Notes: generated from the letters alone by a model not told the origin. 64,000 nt of DNA from Polaribacter atrinae (GCF_038023995.1 NZ_CP150660.1:1548501-1612500); one strand, 5' to 3'. Counted from the stretch's first letter, positions 35,681 through 45,659 are shown. Numbers and translations: made by a program.

Positions 35681-36694
35681 ATGAAAAAAGAAGAAGAAAA
35701 ATTATTTAATTTAATTAAACTAAAACTCTCTAAAAACGTTTCTTTTATAGACGAAATTGCAGATGTTTTGGATTTAAGTTATGATGCTGCTTATCGCAGA
35801 ATAAAAGGGAAAACCACTTTAAATTTAGCAGAAACATTAAAGCTTTCTAATCATTACAACATCAACTTAAACACCTTATTAGTTGAGGCTAAAAATGATG
35901 TTCAAAAAATCATTGTACAAAAGACACATAATGTCATTTCAGATAATTTTTTGCATATTTTTTTTGAAGAATCTGTAAAAGAAATTGAAAAATTATTAGA
36001 ATCTAAAGAATCTAAATTAATTAATTCTCTTAAAGATTATCCTCTTTATCATGCTGGTGATGGTTATTTTTCTAAGTTTAGAATTTACGCTTTAATAAAC
36101 ATGTCTAGTAGCGATGTTACTATTAAAACACTTCCTTTTTCAGAATTTAATCCCTCTACAGAGGTTTTAAAAAAATATCATACTTTTTTAAGTAAATACG
36201 AAAAAGTTTCTCTTGTAGAAATTTGGAGTGATTCTACCATCGATAATATTTTAAATCAAATTCAATATTTTTTTGATATTGGACTCATATCAAAAGAAGA
36301 ATCCTTAGAAATATCAGATAGCTTAGTTGATTCTCTATTATCAATTGAAGAACAAGCAAAGAATCAAAAAAGAAATAAAAGCGAAAATAGTTATCATCTG
36401 TACCATAATAACCTAGTTTCTTTATTAAATACGGTGCTAATGCAAACTAAAACTAATAAAAAAATATTTGTTCCTTATACAAATCTAAGTTATTTTAAAG
36501 TGAGCGATGAAAATACAGCCAACCAGTTTGGGCAACATCTAAAAACACAATTAGAGTTCTCTAAAAATCTTTCTGGTGATGCCGCTGTAGATAGAAAGAA
36601 GTTTTTTAACACACTTTATCAAAAAATTGAAAATAGAAAGACAAAACTGTCTGCCTCCTTTTTACCTAATAATTTCTCTAACTCTATTTTGTAA
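35681..36694 (+). CDS. Helix-turn-helix protein, probable transcription regulator
   Basis: The 337-residue protein has a helix-turn-helix at residues about 20-60 (SFIDEIADVLDLSYDAAYRR IKGK... read as helix-turn-helix), similar to XRE-like domains. A long alpha-helical region without a recognised enzyme or sensor domain follows. Its C-terminus overlaps the converging uracil-DNA glycosylase gene by 33 bases. Its target is unknown. I infer DNA binding from the N-terminal segment only. Confidence 0.6.
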   Translation: MKKEEEKLFNLIKLKLSKNVSFIDEIADVLDLSYDAAYRRIKGKTTLNLAETLKLSNHYNINLNTLLVEAKNDVQKIIVQKTHNVISDNFLHIFFEESVKEIEKLLESKESKLINSLKDYPLYHAGDGYFSKFRIYALINMSSSDVTIKTLPFSEFNPSTEVLKKYHTFLSKYEKVSLVEIWSDSTIDNILNQIQYFFDIGLISKEESLEISDSLVDSLLSIEEQAKNQKRNKSENSYHLYHNNLVSLLNTVLMQTKTNKKIFVPYTNLSYFKVSDENTANQFGQHLKTQLEFSKNLSGDAAVDRKKFFNTLYQKIENRKTKLSASFLPNNFSNSIL

Positions 36695-37240
36695 ATTTGG
36701 AATTACATTTTTCTCAAACCAGGGATTTTTAGTGAACCAAAAACGATTTCTTCGTGATGGATGCGGAAGTGTAAAATACTTAGGTAAATACTCTGGATAA
36801 TTATCTACTGTTTCTGTAAGCGTTCTTTTAGCTTTGTCTTTTAAATAATAGTTTTGTGCATACATTCCTATTAAAATAATTAATTGAAGGTTTGGCATTA
36901 ACTCAAATAATTGATGATGCCATTTTGGAGCACATTCTTTACGTGGTGGTTTATCTCCACTTTTTCCTTTTCCGGGGTAACAAAATCCCATGGGAACTAT
37001 TGCAAAATTTTCTACATCGTAAAAATCTTTCTCAGAAACATTTAGCCATTTCCTTAATTGCTTTCCGCTTGCATCGTCCCAAGGAATACCAGAGGCATGT
37101 ACTCTGGTCCCTGGTGCTTGCCCAATAATAACAATTTTGGAGTTTTTATGAGCTGTAACCACTGGATTTGCGCCCAAATCTAAATGAGGTTCGCAAATGG
37201 TACATTGTTTTATTTCTGATAAAAGGGTTTGCATTAGCAA
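36662..37240 (-). CDS. Uracil-DNA glycosylase superfamily protein, 4Fe-4S type
   Basis: The 192-residue protein carries motif A as IGQAPGTRVHASGIPWDD and a late TLPHPSRRN motif corresponding to the HPSP region. Four cysteines, Cys13, Cys16, Cys87 and Cys103, have the spacing (x2 and x15) of the Fe-S cluster in family 4/5 uracil-DNA glycosylases. Excision of uracil or another deaminated base from DNA is expected. Its 3' end overlaps the converging regulator gene. The exact subfamily and substrate remain open. Confidence 0.85.
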   Translation of the reverse strand: MLMQTLLSEIKQCTICEPHLDLGANPVVTAHKNSKIVIIGQAPGTRVHASGIPWDDASGKQLRKWLNVSEKDFYDVENFAIVPMGFCYPGKGKSGDKPPRKECAPKWHHQLFELMPNLQLIILIGMYAQNYYLKDKAKRTLTETVDNYPEYLPKYFTLPHPSRRNRFWFTKNPWFEKNVIPNLQNRVREIIR

Positions 37241-37253
37241 GAAAGAATTAAAA

Positions 37254-37299
37254 AATGAGATTTCTCAATCGTGAAAAAAACTCATTTCGAAATGACAAC
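37254..37299. repeat. Solitary half of the GIY-YIG-associated palindrome
   Basis: Read on the minus strand, this segment matches the left half of palindrome B: GTCATTTCGAAATGAG, a T-rich stretch, CGATTGAG and AATCT occur in the same order and spacing. The right half and any GIY-YIG gene are absent. Confidence 0.6.
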
Positions 37300-37320
37300 T
37301 GGACTCTAAAAACCGTTTTC

Positions 37321-37662
37321 TTATTTCAATTCTAAAGCATCACCTTCAAAAGACAAACCATCGAAACCTGTTTTCATAAAGTTTCTAATATTTTGATGAG
37401 AATCTCCATTTTCATCTTCTAAAACATTTTTATAATGTTCTCCAAAACAAGATAATGCTTCTTCTTTTGTTAATTTTTGAGCAACAGCAAAAGCAAATAA
37501 TTTACAAGAACCAGAATTTTCCCCTGCGTTATTTTTAATATCTCCATTTGTAAAAGTGGTTGGCGTAAAATTGTAATTATCCTCAATTACTTGCATCGTG
37601 TCTGCAAAGTTAATTGATGTTGGATTTGATTTTAATTTTGTTATGAGTTCTTGAATGATCAT
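37321..37662 (-). CDS. HopJ-family protein
   Basis: The 113-residue protein matches the HopJ type III effector family in length and motifs: INFADTMQVIEDNYNFTPTTF, NAGENSGSCKLFAFA, and LTKEEALSCFGEHYK. The family name comes from a Pseudomonas protein. There is no secretion apparatus here, and the family is widespread in free-living marine bacteria, so an effector role is not implied. The function is unknown. It is a stand-alone gene. Confidence 0.85.
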   Translation of the reverse strand: MIIQELITKLKSNPTSINFADTMQVIEDNYNFTPTTFTNGDIKNNAGENSGSCKLFAFAVAQKLTKEEALSCFGEHYKNVLEDENGDSHQNIRNFMKTGFDGLSFEGDALELK

Positions 37663-37727
37663 TTAATCTATTTTTTATAAAAGTAATAATTCTAATTATT
37701 TTGAAAGTAAAATATTAAATTTACTTT

Positions 37728-38405
37728 ATGAAAAAAATACTCTTTGTTTTTACTTTGTTTTTTGCATCATCACTGATTGCTCAGAAAGGGTATTGGCTTT
37801 GCAAAAATTATAAAATAATTGACTCTACAAAAGCCTGGACACCTGGGAGTGTAGGTTTAGTTTTAGATTTTAAAAATTCTAAAATTTTACATATAGCTAG
37901 AGACACTTCTGTAAATGTTCTTATTGATAAAAAAAATAAAACCATAAATCTAAAAAGTGACACATTACCTATAAGTTATAAGATTGTGAACAATATAATT
38001 GAAATGAAAGGTCACAACACCATTGACCTTTTTTATCCTTTTGAGTTTAAAAAAGATTTAAATTTTTCGGAAGAAGAAGTATCTAAATTATTAATTACAA
38101 AGAGAATTAAACCTATTGAAGATTCTTTAAGAATAACCTTTAGAGGTTACAAAATTAAAGGGCATAGAAATCCAAAAGCTAGAATCTTTCAAACAATATA
38201 TACAGATAGAGATTTGTTCTTTAATTTTTGGTTTTTAGAAAAAATAAATAACAATTTATTTCTTTGTTTTTATACTGAACATGAACCTCATAAAATCAAC
38301 TATCACAGAGTTCTAGAAGTAAATAAAAAATACATAGAACTAGAACCTGTAATTGAATATCCGAGAAGACCAAAATTGAGGCGTTTAGAATTTAAAGAAT
38401 ATTAA
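37728..38405 (+). CDS. Secreted hypothetical protein
   Basis: I do not recognise a family. The 225-residue product begins with a signal peptide (MKKILFVFTLFFASSLIAQ) and should be periplasmic or outer-membrane associated. The mature part is rich in lysine and in beta-strand patterns. It ends five bases before the converging rsmI stop. Confidence 0.6.
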   Translation: MKKILFVFTLFFASSLIAQKGYWLCKNYKIIDSTKAWTPGSVGLVLDFKNSKILHIARDTSVNVLIDKKNKTINLKSDTLPISYKIVNNIIEMKGHNTIDLFYPFEFKKDLNFSEEEVSKLLITKRIKPIEDSLRITFRGYKIKGHRNPKARIFQTIYTDRDLFFNFWFLEKINNNLFLCFYTEHEPHKINYHRVLEVNKKYIELEPVIEYPRRPKLRRLEFKEY

Positions 38406-38410
38406 AAAAC

Positions 38411-39082
38411 CTACTTCTTCCCTTCAACAATCACCACAATTTCACCTTTTGGTGGTTTGGCAGTATAATGTGCTAAAACTTCGGTTGCAGTTCCTCTAAT
38501 TGTTTCTTCGAACATTTTTGTTAATTCTCTAGACACAGAAACTTGTCTGTCTGCTCCAAAATATTCTACAAAATGCCCCAATGTTTTTACTAATTTATGT
38601 GGAGATTCGTAAATAATCATCGTCCTTGTTTCTTCTGCTAATAAAAGAAAACGAGTTTGTCTACCCTTTTTTACAGGTAAAAAACCTTCAAAAATAAATT
38701 TATCATTAGGCAAACCAGAATTTACCAATGCAGGCACAAAAGCCGTTGCACCAGGTAAACAATCTACCTCAATATTGTTTTCTACACAGGCTCTTGTTAG
38801 TAAAAAACCAGGATCTGAAATTGCTGGTGTTCCGGCATCTGAAATTAATGCGCACGTTTCTCCGTTTTGTATTCTTTGCACAATTCCTTTTACAGATTTG
38901 TGTTCATTATGCATGTGGTGGCTATGCATTTGGGTAGCAATTTCAAAATGTTTTAACAATTTTCCGCTTGTACGCGTGTCTTCTGCTAAAATAAAATCTA
39001 CTTCTTTTAGAATTCGTACTGCTCTAAAAGTCATGTCTTCTAAATTACCTATTGGTGTTGGTACTAAATATAATTTACTCAT
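38411..39082 (-). CDS. rsmI: 16S rRNA 2'-O-ribose C1402 methyltransferase
   Basis: The 223-residue SAM-dependent enzyme methylates the ribose of C1402 in the ribosomal decoding centre. LYLVPTPIGNLEDMTFRA, LAEDTRTSGKLLKHF and SDAGTPAISDPG are the family's signature blocks. It is shorter than E. coli RsmI (about 286 residues) because the C-terminal extension is missing, which is common. A TAAATTTG promoter-like element lies about 100 bases upstream on its strand (39185-39192). Confidence 0.94.
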   Translation of the reverse strand: MSKLYLVPTPIGNLEDMTFRAVRILKEVDFILAEDTRTSGKLLKHFEIATQMHSHHMHNEHKSVKGIVQRIQNGETCALISDAGTPAISDPGFLLTRACVENNIEVDCLPGATAFVPALVNSGLPNDKFIFEGFLPVKKGRQTRFLLLAEETRTMIIYESPHKLVKTLGHFVEYFGADRQVSVSRELTKMFEETIRGTATEVLAHYTAKPPKGEIVVIVEGKK

Positions 39083-39212
39083 CTTATTTCAGTTATCAGA
39101 TATCAATTATCAGTAATCAAAAAAGGATAACTGATAGTTGTTTTAATAAAATTGCATTGAGAAGTTTCTACTTCTTCTATACTACAAATTTACAAAGAAT
39201 TGTACGGATTTT

Positions 39213-39315
39213 GCGTTACCGATTGTAGCATTTGTTTGAGCTCTTTTTTATTCTTTTTCGGAATAAAAAAAGCGAGTGCGGAAAGCGGGGCATTTCTCTT
39301 TAGAAATGAACGCCC
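39213..39315. repeat. Copy of the dispersed intergenic repeat upstream of aspS
   Basis: It is bounded by GCGTTACCGATTG and CGCCC, with an inner AATAAAAAAAGCGAGTGCGGAAAG arm pairing loosely with the CTCTTTTTTATT arm. It shares AAAAAGAGCTCAAACA (on the opposite strand) with the copy at 19259-19341. The 333-base gap between rsmI and aspS holds this repeat, the rsmI promoter and an aspS promoter element. Confidence 0.55.
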
Positions 39316-39343
39316 AAAAAACTAATATTCAATAGAAAATGAT

Positions 39344-39351
39344 TAATTTTG
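39344..39351 (+). promoter_or_regulatory. -7 promoter element of aspS
   Basis: TAATTTTG matches TAnnTTTG and lies 64 bases before the aspS start. No clear upstream TTTG is present. Confidence 0.35.
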
Positions 39352-39415
39352 CAGCTTCAATTAATGATATTTCTACCTTCTAAGAAACGGTAGATACCAA
39401 TATAAAAATAAAGAA

Positions 39416-41170
39416 ATGTATAGAAGTCATTCTTGTGGCGAGTTAAGAGCATCGCATATAAATACAGAAGTAACCTTAGCAGGTTGGGTACAAAAATCTC
39501 GTGATAAAGGTTTTATGGTTTGGGTAGATTTACGTGATAGATACGGAATTACGCAACTAATTTTTGATGAAGAGCGCACGCCAAAAGAGATGATAGAAAA
39601 AGCAAAGTCTTTAGGTAGAGAGTTTGTAATACAGGTTACAGGTACTGTAATTGATAGGGAAGCAAAGAACTCTAAAATGGCTACTGGAGATGTAGAAGTG
39701 TTGGTTTCTAAATTAGAAATCTTAAACGCGTCTGTTACGCCTCCTTTTACTATTGAAGATAAAACGGATGGTGGAGAAGATATTAGAATGAAATATAGAT
39801 ATCTTGATATTAGAAGAAACCCTGTTAAAGACAGTTTAATTTTCCGTCATAAAGTGGCAATGGAAGTTAGAAAATATCTTTCTGACCAAGAATTTATAGA
39901 GGTTGAAACACCTTATTTAATTAAATCTACACCAGAAGGAGCAAGAGATTTTGTGGTGCCTTCTCGTATGAATGAAGGCCAGTTTTATGCGTTACCTCAA
40001 TCCCCACAGACATTTAAACAATTGTTGATGGTTGGTGGAATGGATAAATATTTTCAGATTGTAAAATGTTTTAGAGATGAAGATTTACGTGCAGACAGAC
40101 AGCCAGAATTTACACAGATTGACTGTGAAATGGCATTTGTGGAGCAAGAAGATATTTTAAATATTTTTGAAGGATTAACGCGTCACTTACTTAAAGAAGT
40201 AAATAATGTTGAAGTGGAGAAATTCCCTAGAATGTTATATGACGATGCAATGAAATTGTATGGAAATGACAAACCAGATATCCGTTTTGGAATGGAGTTT
40301 GCCGAGTTAAATGCAGTTACACAACATAAAGATTTTGGTGTTTTTAATAGCGCAGAATTGGTTGTTGGTATTGCAGTTCCTGGAGGAAATTCTTATACAA
40401 GAAAAGAAATAGACAATATTATTAAGTGGGTAAAAAGACCGCAAGTTGGTGCTTTAGGAATGATTTACGCACGTGTAAACGAAGACGGATCTTTTAAATC
40501 TTCTGTAGATAAATTCTACAACCAAGAAGATTTAGCGAAGTGGGCAGAAGCTACAGGTGCAAAACCTGGAGATTTAGTGTGTGTTTTATCTGGAGAAACA
40601 AATAAAGTAAGAGCTCAATTATCTGCTTTACGTATGGAATTAGCAGAACGTTTAGGCTTGAGAGATCCTAAAGTTTTTGCGCCTCTTTGGGTAATAGATT
40701 TCCCTTTATTAGAATTAGATGAAGAAACTGGGCATTATCATGCAATGCATCACCCTTTTACTTCTCCTAAACCTGGGCAAATGGAATTGTTAGACACAGA
40801 TCCTGGTGCCGTAAAAGCAAATGCGTATGATTTGGTTTTAAATGGTAACGAAATTGGTGGTGGTTCTATCCGTATTCACGATAAACAAATGCAAGCAACT
40901 ATGTTGAAGCATTTAGGTTTTTCTGACGAGGATGCTAAAGCTCAATTTGGTTTCTTAATGGATGCTTTTGAATATGGTGCGCCTCCTCATGGTGGTTTGG
41001 CATTTGGTTTGGATAGATTGGTTGCTATTTTAGGGGGACAAGAAACTATTAGAGATTTTATTGCATTTCCAAAAAATAATTCTGGTAGAGATGTTATGAT
41101 AGATGCACCTGCATTTATTGATGATGATCAACTAAAAGAATTGAGTTTGAAACTTGATATTCAAGCATAA
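39416..41170 (+). CDS. aspS: Aspartyl-tRNA synthetase
   Basis: The 584-residue class II enzyme charges tRNA-Asp. The N-terminal OB-fold anticodon-binding domain spans residues about 1-110. Catalytic motifs follow: [27 protein letters not shown] (motif 2) and [11 protein letters not shown] (motif 3). The bacterial-type GAD insertion lies between motifs 2 and 3. It is full length. Its stop is followed at once by a terminator. Confidence 0.97.
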   Translation: MYRSHSCGELRASHINTEVTLAGWVQKSRDKGFMVWVDLRDRYGITQLIFDEERTPKEMIEKAKSLGREFVIQVTGTVIDREAKNSKMATGDVEVLVSKLEILNASVTPPFTIEDKTDGGEDIRMKYRYLDIRRNPVKDSLIFRHKVAMEVRKYLSDQEFIEVETPYLIKSTPEGARDFVVPSRMNEGQFYALPQSPQTFKQLLMVGGMDKYFQIVKCFRDEDLRADRQPEFTQIDCEMAFVEQEDILNIFEGLTRHLLKEVNNVEVEKFPRMLYDDAMKLYGNDKPDIRFGMEFAELNAVTQHKDFGVFNSAELVVGIAVPGGNSYTRKEIDNIIKWVKRPQVGALGMIYARVNEDGSFKSSVDKFYNQEDLAKWAEATGAKPGDLVCVLSGETNKVRAQLSALRMELAERLGLRDPKVFAPLWVIDFPLLELDEETGHYHAMHHPFTSPKPGQMELLDTDPGAVKANAYDLVLNGNEIGGGSIRIHDKQMQATMLKHLGFSDEDAKAQFGFLMDAFEYGAPPHGGLAFGLDRLVAILGGQETIRDFIAFPKNNSGRDVMIDAPAFIDDDQLKELSLKLDIQA

Positions 41171-41176
41171 AATTTT

Positions 41177-41202
41177 AAATCCCGCTTTTGCGGGATTTTT
41201 TA
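41177..41202 (+). terminator. Terminator after aspS
   Basis: AAATCCCGC pairs with GCGGGATTT over TTTT and ends in T residues. An in-frame TTG for the next gene at 41188 lies inside this hairpin, so ATG 41218 is the real start of that gene. Confidence 0.92.
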
Positions 41203-41217
41203 TTACATTTAAAGTAT

Positions 41218-41925
41218 ATGAAAAAACTGACTACATTTTTACTCCTTATTATATCAATCACTTCTTTTTCGCAAGAAATTACTGGTGATGAATTGTTAGA
41301 TAAAGCAATTCAATTTCATGATCCTAACGGAAATTGGCCAACCTTTAAAGGAACGCTTTTCGTGACGATGGAAATTCCTGAAAAATCGAGTAGAAAAAGT
41401 GAAATCGATATTAACTTACCTCAAGAATACTTTTCTGTAAAAGCAATTAGAGATACAATTGCTACTAAATACACAGTAAATAAAGGCATTTCTAGTTTTA
41501 GTTTTAATGGCGATAAAAATCCGTCAGAAGAAATTAAAAAGAATTTTAACTTAAACCCTGAACGTGCAAAAATGTATAAGAATTATTATACGTTTTTATT
41601 TGGTTTACCGATGAAACTAAAAGATGAAGGAACAATTATCCACCAAAAAGTAGAAAAGAAAACCTTTAAAGGAAAAGAATATTTAGTTTTAAAAGCTACG
41701 TATTCTAAAGAAGTTGGTAAAGATACTTGGTACTTTTATTTTAATCCAAAAACGTATGCTATGGAAGTGTATCAGTTTTTTAAAGAGAAAAAAGATAGCG
41801 GAGAATATATTTTACTTTCTGATTTAGAAATAATAAATGGTGTGAAAATGCCTAAAACCAGAGCATGGTATTATAATAAAGATAATGGCTACTTAGGAAC
41901 CGATATCTTATCTTCACAAAAATAA
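41218..41925 (+). CDS. Secreted LolA-like protein
   Basis: From ATG 41218 the protein has 235 residues and a signal peptide (MKKLTTFLLLIISITSFSQ). The mature part is predicted to be mostly beta, with repeated KGKEYLVLKATYSKEVGKD and WYFYFNPKTYAMEVYQF segments. These resemble the LolA/LppX or outer-membrane lipoprotein-sorting fold found in Bacteroidota secreted proteins of unknown role. The assignment rests on general pattern, not a motif, and is tentative. Transport or binding of a hydrophobic ligand in the periplasm would be the family expectation. Confidence 0.55.
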   Translation: MKKLTTFLLLIISITSFSQEITGDELLDKAIQFHDPNGNWPTFKGTLFVTMEIPEKSSRKSEIDINLPQEYFSVKAIRDTIATKYTVNKGISSFSFNGDKNPSEEIKKNFNLNPERAKMYKNYYTFLFGLPMKLKDEGTIIHQKVEKKTFKGKEYLVLKATYSKEVGKDTWYFYFNPKTYAMEVYQFFKEKKDSGEYILLSDLEIINGVKMPKTRAWYYNKDNGYLGTDILSSQK

Positions 41926-41962
41926 ATAAAATCCTTTACTTTATTCTAATCATAGAAAAAAC

Positions 41963-44446
41963 ATGTTGTTAAGTATGGAAATAGTATTACTCATTTTTAT
42001 CATTATTTATCTACTAATTACAAACAAAAATATTAGTTCTAAATTGAAAGATTTACAGACTTCTGTTTTTCAATTAGATGATAAATTACGAGACTTACAG
42101 CAAAAATCAACTTCTAAACAAGAAGTATTAAAAACTAAAAACGAACCTGTTTCTCAAAAAGAAACGGAGCCTTTAGAAAAAACAAGACCAATTGTTGTAG
42201 CAAAAGAAGAACCTATTATTTTTGTTTCTGAAGTACCAGAAGTAGTAAAACCTATTTTGAATACTGATGCTAAGATTACACAAATAGTTACTGATAAAAA
42301 AGCAAATACTAGAGAAGAGAAAAAGCAAGAAAAAGCGATTCCTAAAAAGTCTTGGCTAGCATCTTTTAAAGAGAAAAATCCAGATTTAGAGAAGTTTATT
42401 GGTGAGAATTTAATTAATAAAATAGGAGTCTTAATTCTTGTTTTAGGTATTAGTTTCTTTGTAAAATTCGCTATTGATAAAGATTGGATTAACGAACCTG
42501 CAAGAGTAGGAATTGGTGTTTTATGTGGGTCTTTAATTATGATGATTGCACATAAATTAAAAAAGAATTATGCTTCTTTTAGTTCTGTTTTAGTAGCCGG
42601 AGCAATTAGTGTTTTTTACCTTACTATTTATATTGCTTTTCATGAATACCAATTATTTAGTCAGACAATTGCCTTTTCTATTATGGCTGTAATAACAGCT
42701 TTTAGTGCATTGGTTTCTGTTTCTTATAACAGACAAGAATTAGCCATTTTATCTTTAACTGGTGGTTTTGCAGCACCATTTATGTTAAGTACCGGCGAAG
42801 GGAATTATGTAGTATTGTTTAGTTACATTGCTATTTTAAACTTAGGAATTCTTGCGATATCTTATTTTAAAAAATGGAAAATAGCAACCATATTAGATTT
42901 TGTTTTTACCTACATTTTATTTGGTGGCTGGTGTTTCTTAAACATCTACAAAGGCAGTTTCGAACACTTAGGTGCTTTAACTTTTGCAACCATATTTTAC
43001 TTTATATTTAGCATTATCATTGTTTTAAATAACTTAAAAAATAAAGGAGTCTTCTCTAAAATTGAATATTTTATTTTAATAGCAAACACCTTTATTTTCT
43101 TCGGAATTGGAATGCTGATACTAAAAGATTTAGAGTCTAACTTTACAGGATTGTTCACCTTATTATTGGCTGTTTATAATGTAGCGTATGCAACAATTTT
43201 ATACAAGAAATTTGGGTTAGATAAAAATGCCATTTATATTTTAATAGGATTGGCATTAACGTTTGTTACGCTTACCATTCCTATTCAATTTAACGGAAAC
43301 CAAATTACTCTTTTCTGGGCAGCAGAAGTAGTGTTACTATTTTGGTTGTCTCAAAAATCTAAAATTGAATCTTTTAAATTAGGTGCAATTATAGTACAAG
43401 TTCTATCTATTATTAGCTTGCTTTTAGATTGGGAGTTATATGGGGATTCTGAAGAATTATCTGTAATTCTTAATCCGGTATTTATAGCTGGTTTTGTAGT
43501 TAGTATTTCTTTATTCTTAACCTATTGGTTGTTAAAAAAAGAAGGAAATATTGTAACTAAATACTTCACCTTAAAAATAAACATTTACAAAACAATTGTA
43601 TTCATTGCATTTGTACTTGTAACCTATTTTACGGGTGTTTTAGAAACAAACTATCAAGCACATCAGTTTTTAGAAAACACGTCTTCTGCAACATCTTTTC
43701 CGGTAACGTATCATTTTGTATTTGTAGCTCTTTTATTATTTTTTACATCAAAATTAAAAAAGAACAACCTAGAAAAGGCAGTCATATTATTAAGTTGTAT
43801 TTCTATCTTCTTTTATATTTTAAGGTTCTACAAGTTACCAATAGATGAACTTGCAGAAAACAATGCGTTTTCTTTACAGAGTAATTACGCTTTCTATTTA
43901 CATTATATCATTTTAGCGTCTCTAATATATTTTGGCGTTCAATTATTTAAAAAGACCAGTACAATCTTTAAGATAAAACCAAAACATAGTAAATGGTTGC
44001 CTTGGATTTTTGTTTTTGCAATTGTATATACCTTAAGTAATGAAGTAATGGTACATGGAATTCATTTTTCTAGTCCTATAGAAACCGTTACGGATTTAGA
44101 AGCACAAGGCAATGAATATTTAAAATATTCTATTATAGAGAAAAGAATAGACGAGAAACAAGATCAGATAATTAAAATTGGGTATCCTATTTTATGGGGA
44201 GTTTTCTCTTTTATATTCTTAATTATCGGAATTAAAAAACAGTGGAAAAACTTACGAATTATAGCACTTTCTTTATTGGGAATAACCATTATAAAGCTAT
44301 TTGCATACGATATTAAAAACGTTTCTGAAACAGGTAAAATAATTGCCTTTATATTATTAGGTGTTTTAATATTGATTATTTCGTTTGTGTATCAAAAAAT
44401 AAAAAAATTAGTAAATGACGAAACTCCAGAGGATGAAAAAATATAG
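41963..44446 (+). CDS. DUF2339 multi-pass membrane protein
   Basis: The 827-residue protein has one N-terminal hydrophobic segment and a charged, coiled-coil-like linker (residues about 20-140). A very long run of about twenty or more membrane segments follows. FIGENLINKIGVLILVLG and the YNRQELAILSLTGGFAAPF block are typical of DUF2339. Its end overlaps the start of the DUF3999 gene by 14 bases, a pairing known from many bacteria. The function of the family is not established; envelope-related roles have been suggested from gene neighbourhoods. Confidence 0.85.
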   Translation: MLLSMEIVLLIFIIIYLLITNKNISSKLKDLQTSVFQLDDKLRDLQQKSTSKQEVLKTKNEPVSQKETEPLEKTRPIVVAKEEPIIFVSEVPEVVKPILNTDAKITQIVTDKKANTREEKKQEKAIPKKSWLASFKEKNPDLEKFIGENLINKIGVLILVLGISFFVKFAIDKDWINEPARVGIGVLCGSLIMMIAHKLKKNYASFSSVLVAGAISVFYLTIYIAFHEYQLFSQTIAFSIMAVITAFSALVSVSYNRQELAILSLTGGFAAPFMLSTGEGNYVVLFSYIAILNLGILAISYFKKWKIATILDFVFTYILFGGWCFLNIYKGSFEHLGALTFATIFYFIFSIIIVLNNLKNKGVFSKIEYFILIANTFIFFGIGMLILKDLESNFTGLFTLLLAVYNVAYATILYKKFGLDKNAIYILIGLALTFVTLTIPIQFNGNQITLFWAAEVVLLFWLSQKSKIESFKLGAIIVQVLSIISLLLDWELYGDSEELSVILNPVFIAGFVVSISLFLTYWLLKKEGNIVTKYFTLKINIYKTIVFIAFVLVTYFTGVLETNYQAHQFLENTSSATSFPVTYHFVFVALLLFFTSKLKKNNLEKAVILLSCISIFFYILRFYKLPIDELAENNAFSLQSNYAFYLHYIILASLIYFGVQLFKKTSTIFKIKPKHSKWLPWIFVFAIVYTLSNEVMVHGIHFSSPIETVTDLEAQGNEYLKYSIIEKRIDEKQDQIIKIGYPILWGVFSFIFLIIGIKKQWKNLRIIALSLLGITIIKLFAYDIKNVSETGKIIAFILLGVLILIISFVYQKIKKLVNDETPEDEKI

Positions 44447-45659
44447 CTTTTTAATCGTTTTATTTATTGGCTTCACTTCTTTCGGTCAGAATTATAAAGG
44501 CGCTTTAAATAGTGTTAAAGAAGATGGTTTGCATAAAATAATGCTAACACCCGAAGTAAGATCTGCAAGTAAAAATAATTTTAGTTTTATCAGAATAAAA
44601 GACAGTGAGAATAAGGAAATTCCTTATGTATTAAAATATCATTCAGATCAATTATTCTCTACATTTTTACCTATCAAAATTGTATCAAACAAAAGAATTA
44701 AAGATTCTGTTACTACGGTTTTAATAGAAAATAAAACGAAGGAAAAATTAACGAACCTTACTTTAAAAATTGCGAACACAGATATTTCTAAAAAATATAA
44801 CCTCTTTGGTAGTAATGATGCCAAAACATGGTTCGGAATTACCTCTAACAACACGTTATATCTTAATAATAGTGCAAATAAATCATCTTTAGAGAAAAGG
44901 ATAAATTTCCCTACAACAACTTATCAGTTTTTAAAAATTGAATTTAACGATAAAAACTCTCTACCAATAAATGTATTGGAGGTTGGTAAATATATTAACA
45001 ACTATTTTTCTGAAGCGCCAATTGCTATCACAGGTTATAGTCAGAAAATAACTCAGTTAAAAGAAAGAAAAGTAACTCAGATTAAATTTAGCTCTAGGAA
45101 TGCTCATCTAATTAATAGTATTTCTTTTGATGTTGAAACTGCTTTTTATCTACGTAATGCAAGGCTTATCATAGAAAAAGAACGTAAAATTAAAAAAAGA
45201 GTTGAAAATTATGAGCAAGTAGTTGCTAGCTTTGAGTTGAATTCTAAAAACGAAAACACTTTAAGCTTACATAATTTTAATGAAAAAGAATTTATAATAG
45301 AAATCGAAAATAAAGACAATCCTAGTTTGTCTATTTCTAAGGTAACGCTATTACAAAAGCCTGTTTACATCATATCAAACTTAAAAACAGCGCAAAAATA
45401 TCAATTTATAATAGATAGTACTCTTTCTAAACCTTCTTATGACTTGGGTAATTTTATATCAAAAAAGACTACTATAATAGATGAAGATGTATCCATTCAA
45501 AATTTTATAAAGACTAAAACAAAAGCGACAATTATAAAAGAGAAACCTTTTTGGGAAACGGCTGTTTTTATGTGGGTTTGTATTATTTTTGTGGGCGTAT
45601 TAATAACCTACTTTGCGTTAGATTTATTAAAGGATGTAAAACATCAAGAAAAAAAATAA
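44433..45659 (+). CDS. DUF3999-like membrane-anchored protein
   Basis: From ATG 44433 the product has 408 residues: a signal peptide (MKKYSFLIVLFIGFTSFGQ), a large periplasmic beta-rich domain, and a C-terminal membrane segment (WETAVFMWVCIIFVGVLITYF) with a short cytoplasmic tail. It overlaps the DUF2339 gene by 14 bases. That position and the topology fit DUF3999, the usual partner of DUF2339. The name relies partly on context. The function is unknown. Confidence 0.7.
   Translation: MKKYSFLIVLFIGFTSFGQNYKGALNSVKEDGLHKIMLTPEVRSASKNNFSFIRIKDSENKEIPYVLKYHSDQLFSTFLPIKIVSNKRIKDSVTTVLIENKTKEKLTNLTLKIANTDISKKYNLFGSNDAKTWFGITSNNTLYLNNSANKSSLEKRINFPTTTYQFLKIEFNDKNSLPINVLEVGKYINNYFSEAPIAITGYSQKITQLKERKVTQIKFSSRNAHLINSISFDVETAFYLRNARLIIEKERKIKKRVENYEQVVASFELNSKNENTLSLHNFNEKEFIIEIENKDNPSLSISKVTLLQKPVYIISNLKTAQKYQFIIDSTLSKPSYDLGNFISKKTTIIDEDVSIQNFIKTKTKATIIKEKPFWETAVFMWVCIIFVGVLITYFALDLLKDVKHQEKK

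Noticed and set aside
37321..37662. HopJ protein as evidence of a type III secretion system
   Set aside because: The family is common in bacteria without such systems and no secretion gene is nearby.
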